Assembly: GCA_040879985.1 (NCBI GenBank)
Contig: JBBDJH010000013.1
Location: 1-64,000 of the forward strand
Source of the DNA: VRUE01 sp040879985
GTDB lineage: Bacteria > Actinomycetota > Thermoleophilia > Solirubrobacterales > 70-9
Reading direction: 5' to 3'
DNA length: 64,000 nt
The notes under the pieces were generated by a model. That model made no database searches and was not told the DNA's origin. It worked only from the letters and a program-made list of their open reading frames with translations. Position 1 is the stretch's first letter, and each line of letters begins with the position of its first letter. The translations under genes and the position numbers were made by a program. This document shows positions 48,917 to 57,418 of the stretch, in pieces.

Positions 48917-50411
48917 TCTGGCGCACGGACCCGTCCGAAGCGCGGATGGATCGCATCGTCGACCCGAGCAGGGCGACGGTGGCGCAGAGCGCGAAGGCGG
49001 CGGCGCCCAGCGCCCAGCCGGCGTTGACGTCGCTCATGTAGTGGACGTCGAGGTAGACGCGCGAGAGGCCGACCAGGGCGGTGAGCGCGATCCCCGCCGC
49101 GACGACCAGCGCCCCCCGCGCCATCCCCGTCCGCAGCCGCATCACGATCGTCACCGCGAGCCAGACGTAGAAGGTCGAGTAGGCGGCGTGGCCGCTGGGG
49201 AAGGAGGAGCCCTCGACGTCGACCAGGCCGCCGCTCGGGCGGGGGCGGTCGACGGCGTCCTTGAGCTCGTGCACGCCCGCGTAGACGATCGCCAGGCCGG
49301 CGACGAGGACGCCAAGCTCGGCCCAGCGGCGGCGCGCGGCGAGGGCGACGGCGCAGAGCGCCGCCAGCCCGTAGACCAGCGCCCCGGCGCCGAGCCCGGT
49401 GGTGAGCTTGGCGATGTCGACCAGCCAGCCGGTCTGCAGGCCGGCGACGACGTCGATCGCGGTCTGGTCGCCCGGCGTGGGCCCGGCGTCGCCGCTGACG
49501 ATCGAGGTGTAGCCGACCAGGACGAAGCCGCCGACGGCGAGGGTCGCCATCAGCGAGGTGAATTCGAGGCCGAGCTGCGTGCCGGGCGTCAGCCGCGCAG
49601 CGAGGAAGCGAAGCTGCGGGGCAAAGCGGCGGGCGGTGGACACGAGCCAGCGGGTGGCCCGGTGCTGGTCCATCAGGCGCACGCTCCTCGCGCGGTTCTC
49701 GGGTACCCGCAGGAAACGGTAGAGGAAGATCGACCCGCCGCCGACGACAATCACCGCCCCCAGTACGAAGGCCCCTTTGCCCGCGTAGTCGAGGACCGCC
49801 TCGATGTTGCGCGAGAAGACGTAGCCGAGGACGATCGCGCTGCTGACCCAGAGGCCGGTGCCGAGGATGCAGTAAGGCAGGAAGACGCGGTACCGCATCC
49901 CCGAGCTGCCGGCGATGAACGGCGCCAGCGCCCGGACGACGCCGACGAACCGGCCGATCAGGATCGTCTTGCCCCCGTGGCGCTCGAAGTAGCTTTCGAC
50001 CATCTCGAACCGCTCCCGGTCGATCCTGAACCGTGGGCCGTGGCGAAGCACGAACTCGCGCCCGAGGCGGCGCCCGACCAGGAAGCTGGTCGTGTCCCCG
50101 GCCCAGGCCGCGAACCAGGCGATCGCGATCAGGATGTAGACGTTGGTGGCGCCCTGCCCGGCCGTGGCGCCGCCGAGGATCATCGTCGTCTCGCCGGGGA
50201 CGAGGAGGCCGATAAAGGCGCCCGTCTCGCCGAAGGCGAAGACGCCGACCAGCAGGTAGGTCCAGGCGCCAAGCGCGTTGGAGGCGTCCTCGAGGACTTG
50301 CTCGACGTCAATCAGGGTCGTGAAGGCGATGAAAGCCGCGATCGCGGCGACCGCGATCGCGGCGACCATGACCCAGCGCAGGCGGCGGTCCTTGGGCAGG
50401 GCGATTCTCAT
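48873..50411 (-). CDS. DedA (SNARE-associated) - PAP2 phosphatase fusion
   Basis: 512 residues. N-terminal DedA half (residues 30-215): ETGAFIGLLVPGETTMILGG, GDTTSFLVGRRLGREFVL and HGGKTILIGRFVGVVRALAPFIAGSSGM, the undecaprenyl-/lipid-translocase pattern. C-terminal PAP2 half with all three motifs: LKDAVDRPRPSGG, SSFPSGHAAYS and SRVYLDVHYMSDV. Together they could translocate and dephosphorylate an undecaprenyl or other lipid pyrophosphate or phosphatidate. The fusion makes that link explicit. First gene of the operon. Confidence 0.9.
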   Translation of the reverse strand: MRIALPKDRRLRWVMVAAIAVAAIAAFIAFTTLIDVEQVLEDASNALGAWTYLLVGVFAFGETGAFIGLLVPGETTMILGGATAGQGATNVYILIAIAWFAAWAGDTTSFLVGRRLGREFVLRHGPRFRIDRERFEMVESYFERHGGKTILIGRFVGVVRALAPFIAGSSGMRYRVFLPYCILGTGLWVSSAIVLGYVFSRNIEAVLDYAGKGAFVLGAVIVVGGGSIFLYRFLRVPENRARSVRLMDQHRATRWLVSTARRFAPQLRFLAARLTPGTQLGLEFTSLMATLAVGGFVLVGYTSIVSGDAGPTPGDQTAIDVVAGLQTGWLVDIAKLTTGLGAGALVYGLAALCAVALAARRRWAELGVLVAGLAIVYAGVHELKDAVDRPRPSGGLVDVEGSSFPSGHAAYSTFYVWLAVTIVMRLRTGMARGALVVAAGIALTALVGLSRVYLDVHYMSDVNAGWALGAAAFALCATVALLGSTMRSIRASDGSVRQNGAGAAARLAEDRK

Positions 50412-50466
50412 CTGGGCAGGGCGACCCTCGCCGGCAATGGGCCGACTCTATTTTGAGCGGCGAGCT

Positions 50467-51330
50467 TCACGGGATGCGACCGGCTTCGCAGACGATCGCG
50501 TCGTCGCGGCCGATTTGCGCCGCAGCCGACTTTGCCCCCGTCAGAGTCGGGAAAAGCCCGACGCCGGTGGGTCCGGAGCCGGACATGAATGCGAGCGGCG
50601 CGCCGGCCTCGCGCAGGGTGTCGAGCGCGGCGCCGATATCCGGCCGCAGCGAGCGCGCCGCCGGCTCGAGGTCGTTGGCGAGCAGCTCGGCGTAGTCGAG
50701 CGGCGAGGCGCCGGACCCGGCGGCCTCGCGCAGCCGCGCGGCCAGCGAGTCCAGCTCGGCGGCGCCGCGGCCGAGCCCGAGCCGGTCGGCCTCGGCGAAG
50801 ACCGCCGCGGTGCCGAGCCCGCCGCCGCCGGGCAGCAGGACGACGGCGTGCGGCGCCGGGTCGGGCAGCCGCTCGACCCGCTCGCCGGCGCCGCCCACCA
50901 GCGCCAGGGACGGAGTGAGCTGCGAGGGCACGTCGGCGCCGAGCCCGGCGGCGAGCGCGGCCAGGTCGAAGGCTGGCGCCTTCTTCCCGCTATCCGGGAA
51001 AAAGGCGCCAGCCGCCGCCAGGCGCAGCACCGCCGCGGCGTCGGCGCTGCCGCCGCCGAGCCCGGCGGCGACCGGGATCCGCTTCTCGATCTCGAGCCGC
51101 AGCGGCGGCCCGTCCCAGCCGTGCTCGCGCAGCGCCGCCAGCGCCCGCGCCGCCAGGTTCTCCCCCTCGACCGCGGCGCAGTCGACCTCGTCGCGCTCCG
51201 CCTCGCCGACCTCGATCGCGTCGGCCAGGGCGAGCGGCTCGAACAGCGAGCAGAGCTCGTGCAGCCCGTCCTCCCGGCGCGGGCCGAGGTAGAGGCAGAG
51301 GTTGAGCTTGGCTGGAGCCTGGACGCGCAT
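50467..51330 (-). CDS. ispE: 4-diphosphocytidyl-2-C-methyl-D-erythritol kinase, with in-frame palindrome
   Basis: 287 residues from ATG 51330 (a GTG at 51351 overlaps ksgA). GHMP kinase of the MEP isoprenoid route: RVQAPAKLNLCLYLG, IPVAAGLGGGSADAAAVLRL (ATP-binding loop), GADVPSQL and FMSGSGPTGVG. Between AAVLRLAAA and FDLAALAAGLGADVP lies GAFFPDSGKKAPA, encoded by a 43-bp palindrome; the family normally has only a few residues here. The insertion falls next to the ATP-binding loop, but the later motifs are intact, so the protein is probably active. Coupled downstream of ksgA. Confidence 0.92.
   Translation of the reverse strand: MRVQAPAKLNLCLYLGPRREDGLHELCSLFEPLALADAIEVGEAERDEVDCAAVEGENLAARALAALREHGWDGPPLRLEIEKRIPVAAGLGGGSADAAAVLRLAAAGAFFPDSGKKAPAFDLAALAAGLGADVPSQLTPSLALVGGAGERVERLPDPAPHAVVLLPGGGGLGTAAVFAEADRLGLGRGAAELDSLAARLREAAGSGASPLDYAELLANDLEPAARSLRPDIGAALDTLREAGAPLAFMSGSGPTGVGLFPTLTGAKSAAAQIGRDDAIVCEAGRIP
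50971..51013. repeat. 43-bp palindrome inside ispE
   Basis: GGCTGGCGCCTTCTTCCCG pairs with CGGGAAAAAGGCGCCAGCC (one mismatch) around CTATC. The core TATCCGGG followed by AAAAGGC is shared with copy D at 52936-52980, so the two may be related. It is translated in frame. Confidence 0.85.
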
Positions 51331-51337
51331 CAGGCTC

Positions 51338-52126
51338 TCAGTCTCGGCCACGCAGTTTGCCGTCGGCCCGCCAGGGCATGCCCCGGGCGATCTCGACGTA
51401 CTCGCCGGGGTGGATTTCCTCGGCCCGCACCTCGAGCCGCAAGCCGATCGCGGGCAGCATCGCCCGCGTCCTGCCGAGCGTGCCGGGGCGGATTTCCGAG
51501 AGCGAGCGGGCCAGCGTCTTGCGGCGGTGCGAGAAGGCGGCGCGGACGAGGTCGCGCGTGTCGGCGTTGGCGCCCGGCCCGATCCGCCGCAGGCCGATCA
51601 CGGCCGAGCCGACCCGCGGCGCCGGCCTGAAGACGGCCGGGTTGACCGCGCGCAGGAGCTTCGTCTCGCAGGCGATCTGGACGAGCACGCTGGGCGCGCC
51701 GTAGGTGCGGCTCCCCGGTTCGGCGCTGAGCCGGTCGGCGATCTCGCGCTGCACCATCACCGTCCAGCGCTGCACCCCGGGCAGGTCCTCGATCGTGCGG
51801 ACGATCAGCGGCGTGGCGATCGAGTAGGGCAGGTTGGAGACGACCGCGGTCGGCGCCGGCTCGAGGCCGGCCAGGTCGAGCTTGAGCGCGTCGCCCCAGT
51901 GCAGGTCGACGTTGGGCAGCGCCGCGAGCCGCTGCAGCGACGGCTCCAGCTTGCGGTCGATCTCGATCGCGTGCACGTGCGAGGCGACCGCCGCGAGGCG
52001 CTCGGTCAGCGGCCCTTCGCCGGCGCCGACCTCGAGCACAACGTCCTCCGGCTCGAGCTTGGCGTCGCGCACGATCGCGTCGAGCAGGTTGGTGTCGGTG
52101 AGGAAGTTCTGCCCGAGCTTGACCAC
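51338..52126 (-). CDS. ksgA: 16S rRNA (adenine-1518/1519-N6) dimethyltransferase
   Basis: 262 residues from GTG 52126. It dimethylates two adenines of the 3' hairpin of 16S rRNA with SAM. KLGQNFLTDTNLLDAIV, the SAM site VVLEVGAGEGPLTERL, acidic loop HAIEIDRKL and the catalytic VVSNLPYSIATPL are all present. Its place between tatD and ispE is a widespread order in actinobacteria. Confidence 0.95.
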   Translation of the reverse strand: MVKLGQNFLTDTNLLDAIVRDAKLEPEDVVLEVGAGEGPLTERLAAVASHVHAIEIDRKLEPSLQRLAALPNVDLHWGDALKLDLAGLEPAPTAVVSNLPYSIATPLIVRTIEDLPGVQRWTVMVQREIADRLSAEPGSRTYGAPSVLVQIACETKLLRAVNPAVFRPAPRVGSAVIGLRRIGPGANADTRDLVRAAFSHRRKTLARSLSEIRPGTLGRTRAMLPAIGLRLEVRAEEIHPGEYVEIARGMPWRADGKLRGRD

Positions 52127-52138
52127 GGCCGGGCCCCG

Positions 52139-52906
52139 TTACCAGCCGAAGAGGGCGCGGGCGTTGGCGTCGACGATCCCCTCCAGCTCCTCGTAGGCGA
52201 TGCCGCGCGCGGCGGCGACGACGCGGGCGGTGTCGACCACGTAGGCGGGTTCGTTGGGCTTGCCGCGCACTGTCTGCGGGGCCAGGTAAGGAGCGTCGGT
52301 CTCGACCAGGATGAGCTCGGCAGGCAGCTGCGCGGCGGCCTCGCGCAGCGGTCCGGAAGCCTTGTACGTGGTGTGGCCGGCGAACGAGCAGTACCAGCCG
52401 CGCTCGGCCGCGTCGGCGGCCCGCCAGGGGGCGGAGAAGCAGTGCAGGATCACGGGAATCTCGCCTGCCTGGCCGTCCAGCACGGCGAAGATCTCGTCGA
52501 TCGCGGCGCTCTCGCCGTCCTTGTCGCGGCCGTGGATCACGATCGGCAGCCCGCGCTCGCGGGCGATCGCGACCTGCGCCTCGAAGGCGCGCCGCTGCGC
52601 GGCCGGGGTCGCCAGGTCGCGGTAGTAGTCGATCCCGCTCTCGCCGATCGCCCGCACCTTCTCGTGATCGGCGAGCCGTTCGATCCGTTGCGCTTCGGCG
52701 TCGTCGAACCCGTCCGCCTCGGTGGGGTGGCAGCCGACGCTGGCGAAGACCTCGGGGTGGCGCTCGGCGGCGCCGATCGCGGCGTCGTTCTGCTCGCCGC
52801 CGAGGCCGACGTTGAGCATCCGCGTGACGCCGGCCGCGAGCGCGTCGGCGACGAGCTCGTCCTCCGAGCGGTCGCAGAGGAACAGATGCGTGTGGGAGTC
52901 GACCAT
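52139..52906 (-). CDS. tatD: TatD-family metal-dependent deoxyribonuclease
   Basis: 255 residues from ATG 52906. Start chosen because VDSHTHLFL (HxH metal motif) then lies at the N-terminus; a longer frame reads back into palindrome D. Other metal-binding features: Glu in IGESGIDYY, HGRDKDGESA, ILHCFSAPW and VETDAPYLAP. It is a TIM-barrel 3'-5' DNase. First gene of tatD-ksgA-ispE. Confidence 0.93.
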   Translation of the reverse strand: MVDSHTHLFLCDRSEDELVADALAAGVTRMLNVGLGGEQNDAAIGAAERHPEVFASVGCHPTEADGFDDAEAQRIERLADHEKVRAIGESGIDYYRDLATPAAQRRAFEAQVAIARERGLPIVIHGRDKDGESAAIDEIFAVLDGQAGEIPVILHCFSAPWRAADAAERGWYCSFAGHTTYKASGPLREAAAQLPAELILVETDAPYLAPQTVRGKPNEPAYVVDTARVVAAARGIAYEELEGIVDANARALFGW

Positions 52907-52935
52907 CGCCGCCCAGCCTAGCCGCGTCGAACCGT

Positions 52936-52980
52936 TCCGGTGTGCCTTTTGCCAGTTATCCGGGCAAAAGGCACACCGGA
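52936..52980. repeat. 45-nt palindromic element, copy D
   Basis: TCCGGTGTGCCTTTTGCC pairs with GGGCAAAAGGCACACCGGA around AGTTATCC. Stem position 15 is T paired with A31, against C-G in copy A. It lies in the divergent gap between tatD and metH. Confidence 0.95.
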
Positions 52981-53007
52981 AGCCGAACCCTGACCTCGAT
53001 AGCCTCA

Positions 53008-56000
53008 ATGCGCATGCCCGAACGCGATTACATAGCTGCGACCAAGGAGCGCGTCGTCGTCTTCGACGGCGGCATGGGCGCGACCCTGGAGCAGTTCGAG
53101 CTGACCGCGGAGGACTACGGCGGCCTCGAGGGCAAATGCCACGAGGCGCTGGTCCTCAACCGCCCCGACGTGATCGAGGGCGTCCACACCTCGATGCTCG
53201 AGGCCGGCGCCGAGGTGGTCGAGACCGACAGCTTCCAGGGCTCGCGGCTGAAGCTCGAGGAGTGGGGGTTGGGCGAGCACACGCACGAGGTCAACCTGAA
53301 GGCGGCGCAGATCGCCCGCAAGGCGGCCGGCGAGCAGCGCTTCGTCGCCGGGTCGATCGGGCCGACCGGCTTCCTGCCCGCCTCCGACGACCCCACCCTG
53401 GGCGACATCTCCCTCCGCAGGCTGGTCGAGGTCTTCGCCGAGCAGGCCAAGGGCCTGGTCGAAGGCGGCGCCGACCTGATCATCATCGAGACCGCGCAGG
53501 ACATCCTCGAGGTCAAGGCGTCGGTCTTCGGCGCCCGCGAGGCTTTCGCGGCGACCGGCCGCAGGCTGCCGATCCAGACCAGCGTCAGCCTGCTGCCGCA
53601 GGGCGGCAAGATGCTGCTCGGCACCGACATCCAGGCGGTGCTGACGACGCTGGCGGCGCTCGACGTCGACGTGATCGGGCTCAACTGCTCGACCGGGCCC
53701 GAGGACATGCGCGACGCGATCCGTTACCTCGGCGAGCACAGCCCGCTGCCGGTCCACTGCATCCCCAACGCCGGCCTGCCGCTGCAGGGGCCCGACGGCG
53801 AGACGATCTTCCCCGAAGACCCCGAGCCGCTGGCGGCGACGCTGGGCGAGTTCGTCGAGCGCTACTCGGTCGGGATCGTCGGCGGCTGCTGCGGCACGAC
53901 GCCGGAGCACATCGCCGCGATCGCCGCGCGGGTCGACGGCCTCGTGCCCGGCGAGCGCCCGGCGCCGGGGCAGATCCAGGTCTCCTCGATGATGACCGCG
54001 ACGCCGCTCGTCCAGGAGCCGCGCCCGACCCTGGTCGGCGAGCGGGTCAACTCGCAGGGCTCGCGCAAGGCCAAGGAACTGCTGCTCGCCGACGACTACG
54101 ACGGCCTGCTGCAGGTCGCCGAGGACCAAGTCGAGGGCGGCGCCCACGTGCTCGACCTCTGCGTTGCCTTGACCGAGCGTGAGGACGAGGACGTGCAGAT
54201 GGCGACCGTGGCCGAGCGCGTCTCGCTGACCCAACCGGCGCCGATCCAGGTCGACTCGACCGAGCCCGGGGTGATCGAGGCGGCGCTGGAGAAGATTCCC
54301 GGGCGGGCGATCGTCAACTCGATCAACCTCGAGGCGGGCGAGGACAAGGCCGACGTCGTCGTGCCGATCGCCGTCGCGCACGGGGCGGCGCTGATCGCGC
54401 TGACGATCGACGAGGTCGGGATGGCGAAGACGGCCGAGCGCAAGGTCGAGATCGCCAAGCGGCTGCGCGAGATCGCCTGCGAGCGGCACGGGCTCGATCC
54501 CGAGGCACTGATCTTCGACGCGCTCACCTTCACCCTGACCACCGGCGACGAGGAGTGGCGCCCCTCGGCGGTCGAGACGATCGAGGGGATCCGCAGGATC
54601 AAGGCCGAGATCCCGGGCGTGAAGACCTCGCTGGGCGTCTCCAACGTCTCCTTCGGGGTCGGCCAGCCGGCCCGCGCGGTGCTCAACTCGGTCTTCCTGC
54701 ACCACTGCGTCGAGGCCGGGCTCGACCTGGCGATGGTCAACCCGAACCACATCACGCCCTACTCGGAGATCTCCGAGGAGGAGCGCGAGCTGACCGACGA
54801 CCTCGTCTTCAACCGGCGCGAGGACGCGCTGGAGCGCTTCATCGCCCACTTCGAGTCGAAGGGCGAGGAGGAGGCCGAGGAGGCCGGCGACCCGACCGAG
54901 GGCATGGAGCCGGAGGAGGCGCTGCACTGGCACATCCTGCGTCGCAAGAAGGACGGGGTCGAGGACTGGATCGACCGCTCCAACGAGAAGATCGGCGCGG
55001 TGCCGACGCTCAACGAGGTGCTGCTGCCGGCGATGAAGGAGGTCGGCGACAAATTCGGCGCCGGCGAACTGATCCTGCCCTTCGTGCTGCAGTCGGCGGA
55101 AGTGATGAAGCGCGCCGTGGCGCGGCTGGAGAACTACCTCGAGCGGATGGAGGGCCACAGCAAGGGCAAGGTCGTGATCGCGACCGTGTTCGGCGACGTG
55201 CACGACATCGGCAAGTCGCTGGTCAACACGATCCTGACCAACAACGGCTATACCGTGGTCGACCTCGGCAAGCAGGTGCCGGTGGAGACGATCATCGAGG
55301 CCGCGGTCGAGAACGAGGCCGACGCGATCGGCCTCTCGGCGCTGCTCGTCTCGACCTCGAAGCAGATGCCGATCTGCATCCAGGAGCTGCACCAGCGCGG
55401 GCTCGAGTTCCCGGTCCTGATCGGCGGCGCGGCGATCAACCGCGACTTCGGCCGGCGCACGCTCTACCCGGGAGGCCGGGAATCCGACGACGTCTACGCG
55501 CCCGGCGTCTTCTACTGCAAGGACGCCTTCCAGGGGCTGGACACGATGGACGCGCTGGTCGACGAGGAGGCGCGCGCGGCGCTGGTCGAGCGGATCCGCG
55601 GCGAGGCCCGCGAACTGCGCGAGAAGCCGGTTGTGGTGGACGACTCGCCGCCGACCACCGACGCCAGCGTGCGCTCGCCGGCCCGCACCGACACGCCGGT
55701 CCCCGAGCCGCCCTTCGAGGGCGTGCGCGAGATCGACGTCGACTTCGACGAGGTCTTCCCTTACCTGGACCGGCACGTGCTCTTCAAGCTGCACTGGGGC
55801 GGTAAAGGGGTCAAGGGCGAGGCCTGGCGCAAGCTGATCGAGGGCGACGGCGACGAGGAGGGCTTCGCGCCGCGGCTGGAGCGGATGTGGCGCGAGCAGG
55901 ACTACCTCCATCCGCGCGCCCGGCTCGGCTACTTCCCCTGCAACTCGGCGGGCAACGAGCTGATCGTCTTCGACCCCGAGGACCCCGAGCGCGAGCTCGA

Positions 56001-56547
56001 GCGGCTCGTCTTCCCGCGCCAGCCCCGGCACGACCGGATCTGCCTCGCCGACTTCTACCGGCCGCTGGACAGCGGCGAGCGCGACGTCGTCGCCCTGCAG
56101 GGGGTGACCGTCGGGCCCGAGGTGACCGAGCTGATCGAGCGGCTGGAGGGCGAAGGCGAGTTCGCCGAACAGCTCTTCGTCCACGGGCTCGGCGTGCAGT
56201 CGGCCGAGGGCCTGGCCGAGTGGCTGCACGCGCGGGCGCGCCGCGAGCTCGGCATCGACCCCGACCAGGGCCGCCGCTACTCCTGGGGCTACCCGGCCTG
56301 CCCGGACCAGTCCGAGCACGAGAAGGTCTGGCGCCTGCTCGGCCTCGAAGAGATCGGCATGACCCTCTCCGACGGCTTCGCGGTGATGCCCGAGCAGTCG
56401 ACCGTGGCGATAATCGCCCACCACCCCCAGGCGGTCTACTTCGGGATGAAGTCGGGCGCCATCCCCAAGCGCAAGTCGCCGGACGAACTGATCGCCGGCA
56501 CCGACCGCGGCGGCCAACTGCCCCCCGAGCGCGAGCCGGTGAGCTGA
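53008..56547 (+). CDS. metH: Cobalamin-dependent methionine synthase
   Basis: 1179 residues from ATG 53008 (ATG 53014 also possible). Order: homocysteine-binding barrel with zinc Cys at about 227 and 294-295 (GGCCGTT), pterin domain (LVGERVNSQGSRK ... FDALTFTLTTG), cobalamin cap, B12 domain with the axial His at about 732 in FGDVHDIGKSLV, and a reactivation domain with RRYSWGYPACPDQ. It methylates homocysteine from methyl-tetrahydrofolate. The linker after the B12 domain is Pro/Asp-rich. Full length, so the cell needs B12. Neighbours are housekeeping genes. Confidence 0.96.
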   Translation: MRMPERDYIAATKERVVVFDGGMGATLEQFELTAEDYGGLEGKCHEALVLNRPDVIEGVHTSMLEAGAEVVETDSFQGSRLKLEEWGLGEHTHEVNLKAAQIARKAAGEQRFVAGSIGPTGFLPASDDPTLGDISLRRLVEVFAEQAKGLVEGGADLIIIETAQDILEVKASVFGAREAFAATGRRLPIQTSVSLLPQGGKMLLGTDIQAVLTTLAALDVDVIGLNCSTGPEDMRDAIRYLGEHSPLPVHCIPNAGLPLQGPDGETIFPEDPEPLAATLGEFVERYSVGIVGGCCGTTPEHIAAIAARVDGLVPGERPAPGQIQVSSMMTATPLVQEPRPTLVGERVNSQGSRKAKELLLADDYDGLLQVAEDQVEGGAHVLDLCVALTEREDEDVQMATVAERVSLTQPAPIQVDSTEPGVIEAALEKIPGRAIVNSINLEAGEDKADVVVPIAVAHGAALIALTIDEVGMAKTAERKVEIAKRLREIACERHGLDPEALIFDALTFTLTTGDEEWRPSAVETIEGIRRIKAEIPGVKTSLGVSNVSFGVGQPARAVLNSVFLHHCVEAGLDLAMVNPNHITPYSEISEEERELTDDLVFNRREDALERFIAHFESKGEEEAEEAGDPTEGMEPEEALHWHILRRKKDGVEDWIDRSNEKIGAVPTLNEVLLPAMKEVGDKFGAGELILPFVLQSAEVMKRAVARLENYLERMEGHSKGKVVIATVFGDVHDIGKSLVNTILTNNGYTVVDLGKQVPVETIIEAAVENEADAIGLSALLVSTSKQMPICIQELHQRGLEFPVLIGGAAINRDFGRRTLYPGGRESDDVYAPGVFYCKDAFQGLDTMDALVDEEARAALVERIRGEARELREKPVVVDDSPPTTDASVRSPARTDTPVPEPPFEGVREIDVDFDEVFPYLDRHVLFKLHWGGKGVKGEAWRKLIEGDGDEEGFAPRLERMWREQDYLHPRARLGYFPCNSAGNELIVFDPEDPERELERLVFPRQPRHDRICLADFYRPLDSGERDVVALQGVTVGPEVTELIERLEGEGEFAEQLFVHGLGVQSAEGLAEWLHARARRELGIDPDQGRRYSWGYPACPDQSEHEKVWRLLGLEEIGMTLSDGFAVMPEQSTVAIIAHHPQAVYFGMKSGAIPKRKSPDELIAGTDRGGQLPPEREPVS

Positions 56548-56558
56548 GCGGCCGCGAG

Positions 56559-56631
56559 TTCCGGGGGAAGGACTCGAACCCTCGCTACCTGGACCAAAAC
56601 CAGGCGTGCTAGCCAACTACACCACCCCGGA
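56559..56631 (-). tRNA. tRNA-Gln (anticodon TTG)
   Basis: 73 nt on the minus strand. Acceptor TCCGGGG pairs with CCCCGGA, the D-arm follows as TGGTGTAGTTGGCTAGCA, the anticodon arm is CCTGG-TTTTGGT-CCAGG (anticodon TTG), and the T-arm GAGGGTTCGAGTCCTTC is standard. No CCA is encoded. It lies just after metH. Confidence 0.96.
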
Positions 56632-56677
56632 GCGCGCCTTCGAGACTAGCGTCCGGGTGGGGGCTTAGGGTCGGTTC

Positions 56678-57247
56678 ATGGAGATGGGTGGAGCAGCGCT
56701 GGACCCGGACGTGCGCGAGGGGCTGCGGCGCGGCTGGAAGATGTTGATGGCGGTCGGGGTGCTGGCGATCCTGGTCGGCTGCGTGGCGATCCTCGTGCCC
56801 GCGGTGGCCTCGGTCGCGACGGCGGTCTTCATCGGCTGGATCCTGCTGATCGCCGGCGCCTTTCTGATCGCCGGTGCCTTCGCTGCGCACACGATCGGCT
56901 CGCTCGTCCTGCGCCTGCTCTGGGCGTTGCTCACGGTCGCCGTCGGTTTCTGGCTGATCGTCGAACCGGACAACGGCACGCTCACCCTGACCCTCGTGCT
57001 CGGCCTCTACTTCCTCTTTATGGGCATCACCCGGATCGCCGTCGCCTTCGCCGCCCGCGGCCGGCAGGGGGCCGGCCTGGTCGGCCTCAGCGGCGTCGCC
57101 GGCCTGCTCGTCGGCATCCTCATCCTCGCCGAGCTCCCCAGCAGCGCCGACTGGGCGATCGGCCTCCTCGTAGGCATAGACCTGATCTTCGCCGGCTGGA
57201 CGCTGATTTCCGTAGCCCTAGTCGGCAAAGACCTCGCCCGCAGCTAG
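56678..57247 (+). CDS. HdeD/DUF308-family membrane protein
   Basis: 189 residues with six membrane helices in three pairs (for example MAVGVLAILVGCVAILVP, ATAVFIGWILLIAGAFLIAGAF). The repeated 'G-L-l-i-G' pattern in each pair is that of HdeD-like DUF308 proteins. Role in acid resistance is known only for the enteric member. Followed by a 115-bp stem-loop and glmU. Confidence 0.85.
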   Translation: MEMGGAALDPDVREGLRRGWKMLMAVGVLAILVGCVAILVPAVASVATAVFIGWILLIAGAFLIAGAFAAHTIGSLVLRLLWALLTVAVGFWLIVEPDNGTLTLTLVLGLYFLFMGITRIAVAFAARGRQGAGLVGLSGVAGLLVGILILAELPSSADWAIGLLVGIDLIFAGWTLISVALVGKDLARS

Positions 57248-57282
57248 CCTCCTCGAGTTCACCCGCTGAAGACGCCGACGTA

Positions 57283-57397
57283 GGGGAGGATGGGGTGTCC
57301 CGGAGCGCGCGGCGTCCGTTTTCGCCCCGATAGCTGAGGAGAGACGCTCCCGCCGGTGGCGAAAACCCAGCGCGCGGAGGGACACCCCATCCTCCCC
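57283..57397. repeat. 115-bp stem-loop with 19-bp terminal inverted repeats, upstream of glmU
   Basis: GGGGAGGATGGGGTGTCCC (57283-57301) pairs perfectly with GGGACACCCCATCCTCCCC (57379-57397). Inside, a second pairing of CGCGCG...TTTTCGCC (57305-57326) with GGCGAAAA...CGCGCG (57358-57376) leaves a loop of about 30 nt. It ends 21 bp before the glmU GTG. It could be a leader structure or a MITE-like insertion. Confidence 0.75.
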
Positions 57398-57418
57398 CAA
57401 ACCGCCTACGATCTGCGG

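Noticed and set aside
53005..56616. Minus-strand open frame of 1203 codons opposite metH
   Set aside because: Its residues are Ala/Arg/Gly/Asp/Leu-rich without any domain, and it mirrors a complete, well-conserved metH. Long antisense frames are expected at this GC content.
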